A DNA stretch of 64,000 nucleotides from Caryophanales bacterium UBA4855. Lineage in GTDB: Bacteria > Bacillota_I > Bacilli_A > RFN20 > CAG-826. The stretch is taken from positions 62,001 through 126,000 of the forward strand of contig DHEH01000002.1 in the NCBI GenBank assembly GCA_002399785.1. Reading direction: 5' to 3'. Numbering within the stretch: position 1 is the first letter of the stretch; every line of letters begins with the position of its first letter. Below, piece by piece: positions 56,487-64,000 of this stretch. The translations under genes and the position numbers were made by a program. The notes below the pieces were generated by a model. The model saw only the letters and a list, made by a program, of their open reading frames with translations, made no database searches and was not told the DNA's origin.

Positions 56487-57377
56487 CTATAAACTCTTCC
56501 TTCTCAAGAAACTTGATAGTAATTGCAAAACAACTACAACCACAAATAGAGGTATCAATATTGCTCCAACCTTATCGTATTGTTGAGCATCCATGGCATT
56601 ACTTAATAATTGTCCGATTCCTCCGGCTCCAACAAATCCTAAAATTACAGAAGCTCTAACATTAATTTCAAATGTATACAAAAAATTTGAGAAAAACATT
56701 GGTTTTACTTGAGGATATAAAGCAACTCGGGCCGCTTTGAACCTCGTGGCACCAGTAGACATACTAGCTTCAAAAGGATTCATATTACAGGTATCAATGT
56801 ACTCATACATTAACTTAAACATGATGCCCATTGTAAATATAGCAATTGCCCAAATACCAGCTGTATTTCCAATACCAAAAAAGACTGTACATAAAATAGC
56901 TAAAACATAAGTAGGGATTGTTCTAATAATATCAACAACTATTCTAACTGGTTGATAAATATACCATTTTAATACTATATTTCTTGAAGCAATTAAGAAC
57001 AAGGGAATAGCAATTGCTGTACCAATAGTTGTTCCAATAAAAACCATCTCAACAGTTGACCATATAGCCGGAATCGCTGTTCCAAAAATGTATTCATTAT
57101 ATCTATCCTAAGTCTTCAAACTAAATTCTGAGGGAGTAAACATTTGTCCAAAAATTACACTGATTTGATCAAAACGAATTTTTGCAGGTAATTCAACGAA
57201 AATAAAACAACATCCAAAAATAGCTGCAACAATTAAAAAGTACCGAGGCCATAGACTTCTTTTTTTCTCAATTATTTTGCTAGGAGTTCCGTTATCATTT
57301 AAAGAAACAATAACTTTTTTATATTTTAATTTATGAAAAATCCTACGCAAAACCCCCTTATTTTTAGTTTGCATCAT
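56487..57377 (-). pseudogene. phnE: PhnE-type ABC transporter permease (first copy) with in-frame TAG
   Basis: One uninterrupted frame of 297 codons except for TAG at 57108-57110. Before it are the basic cytoplasmic tail, one helix (YFLIVAAIFGCCFIFVEL) and FGQMFTPSEFSLKT; after it DRYNEYIFGTAIPAIWSTVE, the core helices and EASMSTGATRFKAARVALYP (EAA loop). Total length is that of a normal PhnE. TAG could have arisen from a TGG (Trp) or CAG/AAG-type codon. The start overlaps the end of phnC by 14 bases. It is either a strain-specific loss, a sequencing error, or read through; translation restart at ATG 57047 would give a permease lacking TM1. Confidence 0.8.
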
Positions 57378-58143
57378 CGACTTCTCCTAATTTTTCTGAA
57401 TGTTTTAAAGCACGTCCATAAATATTAAATAGCGCTTCATCAGTTATTTCATCTGGTGTTCCATCAAAAACAATTTTTCCAGATTTGATTCCTATTATTC
57501 TATTAGCATATTTCATCGCTAAATCAACGTGATGCATGTTAGCAACTATAGTTATTCCAAACTCTCTATTAATTTTTGCAAAATCATCCATAACAGAAAT
57601 TGTTGTGACTGGATCAAGACTTGCAACAGGTTCATCAGCTAAAATTATTTTAGGTTCTTGAGTTAAAGCTCTCGCTAAAGCGACACGTTGTTGTTGACCA
57701 CCACTTAGTTGATCAGCCCTAATAAAAGCTTTATCTAAAATACCCAATTTATCTAATGACTGCAAAGCTAACATCTTTTCATCCCTAGAATAGATACCAA
57801 ATAAAGTACTGAAGGTAGAGTGGTAACCCACCCTACCAGCAAGTACATTTTTATATACGGAAGATCTATTAACTAAATTAAATGATTGGAAAATCATTCC
57901 GATATTTCTACGAATTAAACGCAATTTTTTACCTTTAGCTTTCGAAATATCTTCATCATTTACAATTATGTTTCCTGATTGAATTGTGTGCATTTTATTT
58001 ATCGATCTTAAAAGTGTGGATTTACCAGCACCTGATAAACCAATAATACAAAGAAAATCACCATCATTAACAGTAAGATTTACATCGTCTAGCCCTTTAA
58101 CACCACTAGGATAAATCTTACTTACATTCTTAAATTCAATCAT
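57364..58143 (-). CDS. phnC: PhnC-type ABC transporter ATPase
   Basis: ATPase of the phosphonate-class importer. Walker A IGLSGAGKSTLLRSIN, Q-loop MIFQSFNLVNRSSVYKNVL, signature LSGGQQQRVALARALTQEP, Walker B IILADEPVASLDPVT, H-loop NMHHVDLA. The LVNRSSVxxNVLAGR and DEPVASLDP motifs are characteristic of PhnC. No insertion, unlike the Opp and lysine ATPases in this window. It lies between phnD and the permease genes. Confidence 0.93.
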   Translation of the reverse strand: MIEFKNVSKIYPSGVKGLDDVNLTVNDGDFLCIIGLSGAGKSTLLRSINKMHTIQSGNIIVNDEDISKAKGKKLRLIRRNIGMIFQSFNLVNRSSVYKNVLAGRVGYHSTFSTLFGIYSRDEKMLALQSLDKLGILDKAFIRADQLSGGQQQRVALARALTQEPKIILADEPVASLDPVTTISVMDDFAKINREFGITIVANMHHVDLAMKYANRIIGIKSGKIVFDGTPDEITDEALFNIYGRALKHSEKLGEVDDAN

Positions 58144-58196
58144 AAAAATCCTTCTTATATTTATATAAAAATCAAAATCAAAACTTGACTTAATTA

Positions 58197-59285
58197 TTAA
58201 ATTAAATCGTTAGCTACGCAGTAATTATAGAACTCTCTTTCGCCATCGAAATCACTATCTTTAGCATCAGTATATCCAGTATGTGAATAAACTTTATAAA
58301 GAATTTCAGCTGGTGATAAAGATTCGGTAGCACCATCATCGATTTTATTTGTATCTTTAATTGCAGTCTTAAAAGCTTTAACAACAGCTTCTTTTTTAGC
58401 ATCGGTTAAATTCGAACGAACTGATATTGTATCGTTATAAATTCCGTCGGTAATAGCGACACACTTACTTAATGTGAAAGAGGTTGCTAATTGATAATAA
58501 GCACTATCACTCTTTGTATAACCTTGAGCATAACGAACATCAGTGAATCCCCAGAAACCATCAATTGTTCCGCTTTGCATATTGTTAAAAGCATCACCAT
58601 AACTATTTTGTTGAACACCTTGAATTTGTTTAGTAGCATCAGTAATTGTATCGACCATTTCCATTCCATTATCATTTAAATATTTTAATGGTCTTAAATA
58701 ACCAGCACCACTTGTTGCACCCATTCTACCAATTTTTAATCCAGCCATATCTTTAATATCGATTTTACCATCGCTATTTTTATCAACGTAATTTGCATTT
58801 GTAACGCATAATTGTGATGTATACCAATTAACATCTTGTTCAGATTGTTGCCCTAAATATTCATAACCAGAAATTTCACCATTCATAGCTTTAATTTTGT
58901 TTTCGACATCATCTTTATAATCTTCTACTTGAACTTTATAACCTTTTCTAACACTAGTTAATTTAACTTCAATTTTACCCGGATTTTGAATTGTTGCTTG
59001 AGCATAACCGCTAGCGGTTAAGAAACCAACATCAACTTGATCAGATAATAAAGCTTCAGTGGTGGCAGCATAAGAAGTGCCTGTTGTGATTTTAAATTGA
59101 TAATCTGGACAAATTTTCTCCAATACAGGTTCAAGTCTTTTTGATAATGCAGCCAAAGTAGAAGCATCATTTGATGGAACAAATTGAATGTTAATTACAT
59201 TGCTTTCAGTTGAATTACATCCGACAAGACCACTAACACCTAATAAACATATAGCAGATAAGCCTAACAAATTAAGTTTCTTCAT
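58197..59285 (-). CDS. PhnD-type substrate-binding lipoprotein
   Basis: Binding lipoprotein of the phosphonate/phosphite class; lipobox LVGC (Cys about 23). The motifs NIQFVPSNDASTLAALSKRLEP, GTSYAATTEALLSDQVDVGF and MGATSGAGYLRPLKYL fit PhnD, but the family also includes the mycoplasma P37/Cypl proteins, which bind thiamine-type ligands. An EF-hand-like loop, DKNSDGKIDIKD, near residue 170 may bind calcium. AAGGAGG precedes the ATG. The substrate (phosphonate, phosphate ester or thiamine derivative) is undecided; no TPP riboswitch is visible. Confidence 0.85.
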   Translation of the reverse strand: MKKLNLLGLSAICLLGVSGLVGCNSTESNVINIQFVPSNDASTLAALSKRLEPVLEKICPDYQFKITTGTSYAATTEALLSDQVDVGFLTASGYAQATIQNPGKIEVKLTSVRKGYKVQVEDYKDDVENKIKAMNGEISGYEYLGQQSEQDVNWYTSQLCVTNANYVDKNSDGKIDIKDMAGLKIGRMGATSGAGYLRPLKYLNDNGMEMVDTITDATKQIQGVQQNSYGDAFNNMQSGTIDGFWGFTDVRYAQGYTKSDSAYYQLATSFTLSKCVAITDGIYNDTISVRSNLTDAKKEAVVKAFKTAIKDTNKIDDGATESLSPAEILYKVYSHTGYTDAKDSDFDGEREFYNYCVANDLI

Positions 59286-59325
59286 AAGATTAATTTTCCT
59301 CCTTTATGAGATACTTTTTTGTATG

Positions 59326-59347
59326 AAAAAAAGGCTCTAAAGCCCTT
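59326..59347 (-). terminator. Terminator-like hairpin in the phnD leader
   Basis: On the minus strand AAGGGCT / AGCCTTT (7 bp, one G-U, loop TTAG) is followed by T5-7, about 25 bases before the phnD ribosome site. It may be an attenuator, or end an unseen upstream transcript. The leader before it is AT-rich and matches no riboswitch I know. Confidence 0.55.
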
Positions 59348-59580
59348 GTTCAATTAATAACTTATTTAAATCTTTAAGATTTTTAAATAATTTTAACTTT
59401 ATCAAACAAAAAAAGTATACTCCTCAAGACGTTTTATTCTATAAAAAACAAAAAATTGATTAACTTTTAATTTTATTTTAATATCTACTAGATTTACCCT
59501 AATGTTCGTGAGAAATATTATAAATTAGTTTTTTATCAAATATGCGAACAAATGTATTATAATTTTAACAAAACCACTAT

Positions 59581-60225
59581 ATGAACCTCGAATCTAAATT
59601 GAAATTACAAAACAAAAAGGACAAAACCACTATAATTTTTGGTTTCATTTTTATGATTTTTAATTACCTATGGGGTTCAGCAAAATTAATCGTAGGAATT
59701 ATTGAAAATAACTGGTTTTATGGAACTTCTGGAATCTCAGAAATATTATTAGGTCTTTGTAAAACTTTATTTTTCATCGGCGTTAAAAAAGAAGATCATA
59801 AATTACAAGAACATTTATATAAAGCAATTGCTGCCCTTATCATAATTGCAAATATACTTTATGTCGCTTATATGATTTCCTTATATTTCTACCCTACACA
59901 CTTAATTAGACTTCCTCTTTGGTTAAATATCATAATATGTTGCGTTTCTTTCTTAGATTTAGGTTTGTCTATCATTGGAATCATTAATAACATATCAAGA
60001 AAAAATCTTCTTTTTATTGCTAGAGAGTGTTTATCATTAGTTTGGTCATTTCAAACAATTGTGTTTGCTTTAGCATCTTTAATTTCAGCAATGAACCAAG
60101 TTTTATCAGCAAAACAAATATCAACATATAATGCTAGTATTGGAATCGTATACGGAATACTTTCAATTGGTATTGGAATATTTATGCTTTCAAAGTTAAA
60201 ACAATATAAATTAAAACGCAACTAA
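59581..60225 (+). CDS. Membrane protein of unknown function
   Basis: 214 residues with about six hydrophobic helices, short basic loops and no recognised motif. A TATTATAAT box (59555-59563) gives a leader of only about 10 nt, without a ribosome site. Convergent with proS; the two share the terminator at 60229-60248. Confidence 0.7.
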   Translation: MNLESKLKLQNKKDKTTIIFGFIFMIFNYLWGSAKLIVGIIENNWFYGTSGISEILLGLCKTLFFIGVKKEDHKLQEHLYKAIAALIIIANILYVAYMISLYFYPTHLIRLPLWLNIIICCVSFLDLGLSIIGIINNISRKNLLFIARECLSLVWSFQTIVFALASLISAMNQVLSAKQISTYNASIGIVYGILSIGIGIFMLSKLKQYKLKRN

Positions 60226-60248
60226 AAAGGGATTTTTTTCAAAATCCC
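60224..60248. terminator. Terminator between the membrane protein gene and proS
   Basis: GGGATTTT / AAAATCCC, 8 bp with a 4-nt loop, with T5 on the minus strand. It partly overlaps the 3'-UTR motif copy 3. Confidence 0.75.
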
Positions 60249-60268
60249 CTGCAAATCCCACTATTTTA
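60244..60268 (-). repeat. Stop-proximal 3'-UTR motif, copy 3
   Basis: The minus strand, from the proS stop codon, reads TAAAATAGTGGGATTTGCAG then GGGAT. Near-identical to copy 4. Confidence 0.7.
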
Positions 60269-61693
60269 ATAAGCTTTAGCAAATAAGATTAAATATTTTG
60301 CTTCTTTTCCACATATGGCACATTTGTCATCGATAGGAATTTGAGCAAATGGCATACATCTGCTTGTCGCATTAAACATTTCTTTAACTTTATCTTCGCA
60401 AGCTCTATCGCCGCACCACATAACTTTAGCATACCCGCCTTTATTAAGGATTTCTTCCATCTCTTTTAAATTGTGAGCTTCATGAACATTATCAGACAAG
60501 TTCTTTAAAGCGGCATCGTACATTTCTTTGTGAATCTTAACTAATAACGAATTTGCTTCATCAACAATCTTATCTAAAGCAACTTGTTCTTTAAAGCCAT
60601 CATTTCTCTTACAAATTGTAACAACTCCATTGACTAAATCACGTGGACCAACTTCAATCCTAAGAGGTACACCTTTCATTTCATACTCTGAGAATTTCCG
60701 CCCAGGTGTCTTATCACTATCATCAAGTTTAACTCTAATACCTTTAGCTTCTAATCCTTGTTTGATTGTATTGCAAGCATCTAAAACTCCCTCTTTTTGC
60801 ATTTGAATAGGAATAATGACAACTTGAATTGGCGCTACATATGGAGGTAAAACTAAACCATTATCATCTCCATGAACCATTATTATTGAACCAATTAAAC
60901 GAGTTGAAACACCCCAGCTTGTTTGGAAAGGATTTTTAATTTTTCCATCTTTGTCAAGATATTGAACACCGAAAGCCTTAGCAAAACCATCGCCAAAATA
61001 ATGGGATGTACCACTTTGTAAAGCTTTTCCATCATGCATTAAAGCTTCAATAGAATATGTTTCCACAGCACCAGCAAACTTTTCTTTTTCGCTCTTTTTT
61101 CCCTTAATGAAAGGGACGGCTAAAAGGTCTTCACCCATTTTATCATATATATCTAACATTCTAAGAGTTTCTTCTCTAGCTTCGTCGCTTGTAGAGTGCA
61201 TTGTGTGGCCTTCTTGCCATAAAAATTCACTTCCTCTTAGGAATGGTCGAGTTGTCTTTTCCCATCTAACGACAGAACACCATTGATTGTATTTCTTTGG
61301 TAAATCACGATAACTATTAATGATGTGTTTATAATGCTCAGTAAAAACACATTCGCTTGTTGGTCTAATAATCAATCTATCTTGGAGAGTTTGACCTCCA
61401 CCAATTGTTGCAATTAAACATTCTGGAGCGAAACCAGAAATATGATCTTTTTCTTTTTTGAATAAAGATTCATTAATTACCATAGGCATATAAACATTTT
61501 CGTGCCCTGTTGCTTTAAATTCTTTATCCAAATAAGATTGAATTTGCTCCCAAATAGCGTAACCATAAGGTCTATATATAATAAAGCCTTTAACATCGCT
61601 ATAATCCATTAATTCTGCTTTTTTACAAACATCTGTATACCATTGAGCAAAATCTTCGTCTCTTGAAGTAATTGATTTGTTCTTAATATCCAT
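60266..61693 (-). CDS. proS: Prolyl-tRNA synthetase, archaeal/eukaryal type (ProS type 3)
   Basis: Class II synthetase charging tRNA-Pro. Motif 1 region GFIIYRPYGYAIWEQIQSYL, motif 2 RWEKTTRPFLRGSEFLWQEG and motif 3 GVSTRLIGSIIMVHGDDNGL are present; there is no INS editing domain, and the C-terminal extension ends with the zinc-binding CGDRACEDK and CAICG and a terminal Tyr (AKAY). This is the 475-residue type found in archaea, eukaryotes and some Bacillota/Mollicutes, not the E. coli type. AGAGGAA precedes the ATG; 16 bases after the upstream gene. Confidence 0.95.
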   Translation of the reverse strand: MDIKNKSITSRDEDFAQWYTDVCKKAELMDYSDVKGFIIYRPYGYAIWEQIQSYLDKEFKATGHENVYMPMVINESLFKKEKDHISGFAPECLIATIGGGQTLQDRLIIRPTSECVFTEHYKHIINSYRDLPKKYNQWCSVVRWEKTTRPFLRGSEFLWQEGHTMHSTSDEAREETLRMLDIYDKMGEDLLAVPFIKGKKSEKEKFAGAVETYSIEALMHDGKALQSGTSHYFGDGFAKAFGVQYLDKDGKIKNPFQTSWGVSTRLIGSIIMVHGDDNGLVLPPYVAPIQVVIIPIQMQKEGVLDACNTIKQGLEAKGIRVKLDDSDKTPGRKFSEYEMKGVPLRIEVGPRDLVNGVVTICKRNDGFKEQVALDKIVDEANSLLVKIHKEMYDAALKNLSDNVHEAHNLKEMEEILNKGGYAKVMWCGDRACEDKVKEMFNATSRCMPFAQIPIDDKCAICGKEAKYLILFAKAY

Positions 61694-61709
61694 TTTAATT
61701 TCCTCTTTC

Positions 61710-63521
61710 TTATTTACTTAAATTTGATAATTTTTTAATAACACGTTTATCAAGCGGCAAAAGCATAGAACTGTATTGACTAATTACATCACCGCCGAAA
61801 TATCTTACACCACTTTTACTTAATAATTCTAGTAGCGGCCAATTATTTACGTTTACACAAACAATCGGTTTCTGGAATTTTACAAATTTTGTAAGCAAAG
61901 CATGCAAATTAATAAAATCTACACTTGTCGCTTTAACATTATTCAATTTACTACAATCAAAGACAAATAAATCAAATAATTTGTATGTATCATCTTTTAA
62001 AGAAAAGTCACTAATAGTAATTAGAAGGCCAAGTTCATAACTTTTCAATTTAAGATTTTGAATTGTTCTCAAGTAATATGGATCGGTTTCAAAATCAATA
62101 AAAACATTATTCTTAAACAAAAATGAAATGTTCGCGTTATTTAAATTACTAATATGAGGGAAACTTTTGATAGCAAAAGGTAAATCAAGCATTTCAATTG
62201 GAAAAAATAATTTAAAACTTGCATCTCCTTTTTGCGTTAAAAAGGTAGAAATTACTTTTTTGCTTGAAATTGAAAATACTTCTTGTTGTTCTTCATATTG
62301 TGCACAAAACTTTTCCAAATCTTGATATGATTTAAAAATATTGCTCTTTGGAAAAATTTTGAATGTATAAGATTCAATAATTGAATTTCTATCAAGTAAA
62401 TGAATTACTGGGCTATAGTAAACATCAATTAATTGATTTCTTAAAATGTGATCAATCTCGCTTTTATAGCCTTCTTCTGCACTGTGCATTCCTGAATTTT
62501 CAGGATAAAAGAAAGAGTAATTTTTATTGTCGTTATAAACAGTTTGGGTAAATTTTTGCATATCTTGATAAGCAGTTTCAAAATTTTTATTCAAAGAAGT
62601 TACTTTACTAGCTGTGATTACTGGGACAAGAGTGTTTAAATAACCATAAATCTCCAATAATTCATTAATACTATCTAAAATTTCTTGGATTTTATGGTTA
62701 ATTTGGTAACTATTCATCAAAGTGTTATCAATAAACATAACTTCTTGTGGATTATCTGGATTTAAATAATAATATAAATCGACCCCTTTGAAACAACGAC
62801 AAACATAGTCCATTAATTCATAACGAACGTAATATTCGTTTTTAACAACAGCCTCATCAAGCATTTTAAATAATTTAATAAAATAGAGATTGGCTCTCAT
62901 GAATTCATTTCCTTCATAAGCTTTTTTCATCTCACTCAATAAATAGTAAGGTTTATGTTTTAATAAAAGAGGATTAACGCTTTTTAAATTTTTAAAAACA
63001 CTTTTCTTAAACTCATCGTTAGGAACATGAAGAAGAGTGTCAGCGTTTAAATAAATTAATTTATTTTCTTTATCTATTTGGCTAGCAAATAAAACAGTAC
63101 GATAAACAAGAAAACGTTTGCCCTCTTTGTATAACATATTAGTTAAAACAACATTATCAGAACCATTCTTTTTTGTATCAACTTCTAGCATTGAAATCAT
63201 CCGATTTCGAATACTATTTTGATCCTTTACTTCAAAAAAGTTCAAAAATTCAACATACGTAACAGTTCTAATCTTTCTTAAATTTTTTAATTTAAACCAT
63301 GTAACTGTCTGAGATTTCAAATCAATAACATATGTTCTACAATCGGTAAACTCAGCTGAAATACGGTTTTTATAACTTTGATTTCTTGATTTAGAGATTG
63401 ATAAATAAACAATAATAAGACAAATTATGATTAGTAAAACAGCACCTACGATTCCCAGAAATATATAATCATCAAGTGTTAGTGTCTTTAAATTCATAGA
63501 AAATATTAAAAAAATATTCAT
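61710..63521 (-). CDS. Membrane-anchored protein with degenerate EAL-like C-terminus
   Basis: 603 residues. One N-terminal helix (about 20-42) is followed by a PAS-like segment (about 55-150; YVIDLKSQTVTWFKLKNLRK), a helical middle and a C-terminal region (about 355-600) that follows the order of an EAL phosphodiesterase: DVYYSPVIHLLDRNSIIESY where active enzymes have YQPI...EAL, and the closing SGVRYFGGDVI where they have QGY. The catalytic Glu and metal ligands are not apparent, so it would be a sensor rather than an enzyme. Start ATG 63521 follows TATAAT by eight bases, with no ribosome site. The EAL reading is tentative. Confidence 0.5.
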   Translation of the reverse strand: MNIFLIFSMNLKTLTLDDYIFLGIVGAVLLIIICLIIVYLSISKSRNQSYKNRISAEFTDCRTYVIDLKSQTVTWFKLKNLRKIRTVTYVEFLNFFEVKDQNSIRNRMISMLEVDTKKNGSDNVVLTNMLYKEGKRFLVYRTVLFASQIDKENKLIYLNADTLLHVPNDEFKKSVFKNLKSVNPLLLKHKPYYLLSEMKKAYEGNEFMRANLYFIKLFKMLDEAVVKNEYYVRYELMDYVCRCFKGVDLYYYLNPDNPQEVMFIDNTLMNSYQINHKIQEILDSINELLEIYGYLNTLVPVITASKVTSLNKNFETAYQDMQKFTQTVYNDNKNYSFFYPENSGMHSAEEGYKSEIDHILRNQLIDVYYSPVIHLLDRNSIIESYTFKIFPKSNIFKSYQDLEKFCAQYEEQQEVFSISSKKVISTFLTQKGDASFKLFFPIEMLDLPFAIKSFPHISNLNNANISFLFKNNVFIDFETDPYYLRTIQNLKLKSYELGLLITISDFSLKDDTYKLFDLFVFDCSKLNNVKATSVDFINLHALLTKFVKFQKPIVCVNVNNWPLLELLSKSGVRYFGGDVISQYSSMLLPLDKRVIKKLSNLSK

Positions 63522-63529
63522 ACTTAAGT

Positions 63530-63535
63530 ATTATA
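63530..63535 (-). promoter_or_regulatory. -10 box, nearly leaderless mRNA of the EAL-like gene
   Basis: TATAAT on the minus strand, then ACTTAAGT and ATG 63521. A leader of 0-2 nt is expected. Confidence 0.5.
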
Positions 63536-63613
63536 TACTTTAAGTATGTTAATCTCAAACTTTGAATATTTACTTTAAAACACTATTCTTTTTTAGTTAT
63601 AATATGTCCTAAC

Positions 63614-63702
63614 GGAGAAATACCCAAGCGGCTGAAGGGGTCAGTTTCGAAAACTGATAGAGGCTAATACCTGCGGGGGTTCAAATCCCCCTTTCTCCGC
63701 CA
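63614..63702 (+). tRNA. tRNA-Ser (anticodon CGA)
   Basis: 89-nt class II tRNA with encoded CCA: acceptor GGAGAAA/TTTCTCC, anticodon stem TCAGT/ACTGA around TTCGAAA, long variable arm, T arm GGGGG-TTCAAAT-CCCCC. It reads TCG. Confidence 0.96.
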
Positions 63703-63714
63703 TTAATAAAAAAC

Positions 63715-63742
63715 AGGCAATAACAACGATTTGTTATTGCCT
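63715..63742. terminator. Bidirectional terminator between tRNA-Ser and the YitT gene
   Basis: AGGCAATAACAA / TTGTTATTGCCT, 12 bp perfect with loop CGAT, with T-rich tracts on both strands. Confidence 0.92.
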
Positions 63743-63763
63743 TTATTTTTGCAAAATTTTTCA

Positions 63764-63791
63764 ATATCCCCTGCAAATCCCTATTATTTTA
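63764..63791 (-). repeat. Stop-proximal 3'-UTR motif, copy 4
   Basis: The minus strand, from the YitT stop codon, reads TAAAATAATAGGGATTTGCA then GGGGATAT. Confidence 0.7.
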
Positions 63792-64000
63792 TTCAATTGG
63801 CTTCCTATAAAACTTGCCAAATACTTGAGTTACAGGGAACTCATTTATAAAGCAAAGTGGGTCGGCCTCTTTAGCAACTTTAACAACTTTTTTTGCTTCG
63901 TTTTTACGAACACTCATATAAATTAAGTATTTTTTATCGCCTAAATATCCACCTTTACCCTCAATGATTGTGCATCCATGAGGAATATTGGCTAAGATAA
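63789..64000 (-). CDS. YitT-family membrane protein, C-terminal domain only
   Basis: The last 69 codons of a gene entering from the right. HGCTIIEGKGGYLGDKKYLI, the following MSVRKNEAKKVVKVAKEADP and the ending VTQVFGKFYRKPIE match the cytoplasmic DUF2179 domain that closes YitT (DUF161) integral membrane proteins of Bacillota, which may bind a small ligand there. The membrane part is outside the window. Confidence 0.85.
   Translation of the reverse strand, partial: ILANIPHGCTIIEGKGGYLGDKKYLIYMSVRKNEAKKVVKVAKEADPLCFINEFPVTQVFGKFYRKPIE

Noticed and set aside
10039..57110. Stop-codon reassignment to explain the interrupted genes
   Set aside because: TAA, TAG and TGA all appear as interruptions, in unrelated genes and next to frameshifts, and all three also serve as normal stops. 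Independent gene decay or sequence errors fit better.
59286..59580. TPP riboswitch before the PhnD/Cypl-like gene
   Set aside because: The conserved CTGAGA and ACCTGATCTGG-type core elements are absent.
61694..61709. T-box leader before proS
   Set aside because: Only 16 bases separate it from the upstream gene and no T-box specifier or antiterminator sequence is seen.
1..64000. Use of the mycoplasma code (TGA = Trp)
   Set aside because: TGA ends the Mrp-family gene in an ATGA overlap with pepP and ends the toxin-like copy A; Trp is written TGG throughout.
1..64000. CRISPR array
   Set aside because: No regularly spaced short direct repeats and no cas genes were seen on either strand.

Overview
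The window is AT-rich, gene-dense bacterial DNA read with the standard genetic code: TGA ends real genes (for example the Mrp-family gene at 46689) and TGG encodes Trp. Long runs of lipoproteins with Cys lipoboxes, an archaeal-type prolyl-tRNA synthetase, Opp transporter subunits with very large insertions, and Shine-Dalgarno sites next to apparently leaderless genes suggest an uncultured, host-associated low-GC Bacillota, in Bacilli close to the Mollicutes/Erysipelotrichia side. This placement is inferred; there is no rRNA or other phylogenetic marker to fix it.

Layout. 1-5.4 kb: surface and secreted proteins, including a membrane-anchored endonuclease I and a lipoprotein 5'-nucleotidase that together could scavenge extracellular nucleic acid, plus tRNA-Lys. 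5.4-8.7 kb: an amino-acid ABC transporter (ATPase, permease, binding lipoprotein) whose leader is a lysine riboswitch followed by a terminator, so lysine is the likely substrate. 8.8-11.8 kb: a graveyard of frameshifted and nonsense-interrupted small genes, namely a decayed XRE/ImmA-type pair and duplicated toxin-like/immunity-like cassettes. 11.9-24.2 kb: six large lipoproteins, one an M6-like metallopeptidase. 24.3-33.7 kb: a complete oppABCDF oligopeptide transporter, with a very long hairpin between oppA and oppB and large insertions in OppC, OppD and OppF. 33.8-37.1 kb: a small membrane protein, a broken lipoprotein gene and an IS30-like element with an interrupted transposase. 37.2-39 kb: typA/bipA.

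39-48.1 kb: a leftward block with a MacB-like exporter (permease plus ATPase), cardiolipin synthase, and an operon of YigZ, Mrp, Xaa-Pro peptidase, a rubredoxin/rubrerythrin-like protein and a HAD phosphatase. 48.2-50.3 kb: zinc-ribbon CPBP protease, TraX-like protein and thioredoxin. 50.3-55 kb: a glycosyltransferase, tRNA-Gly, RdgB, a zinc-ribbon membrane protein, an intact XRE + ImmA/IrrE pair and tRNA-Ser(GCT). 55.1-59.3 kb: a PhnCDE-type ABC transporter, one permease of which carries an in-frame TAG. 59.6-64 kb: a membrane protein, ProRS, a membrane protein with a degenerate EAL-like end, tRNA-Ser(CGA) and the 3' end of a YitT-family gene.

Three patterns cut across the window. (1) Six genes have a -10 box placed 6-8 bases before the start codon and no Shine-Dalgarno site, which predicts leaderless mRNAs. 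(2) A conserved motif of about 25 nt, centred on GGGATTTGCAGGGGAT, sits at or just after the stop codon of four unrelated genes and immediately before their terminators. (3) Three separate ABC ATPases carry long charged, probably coiled-coil, insertions between Walker A and the ABC signature.
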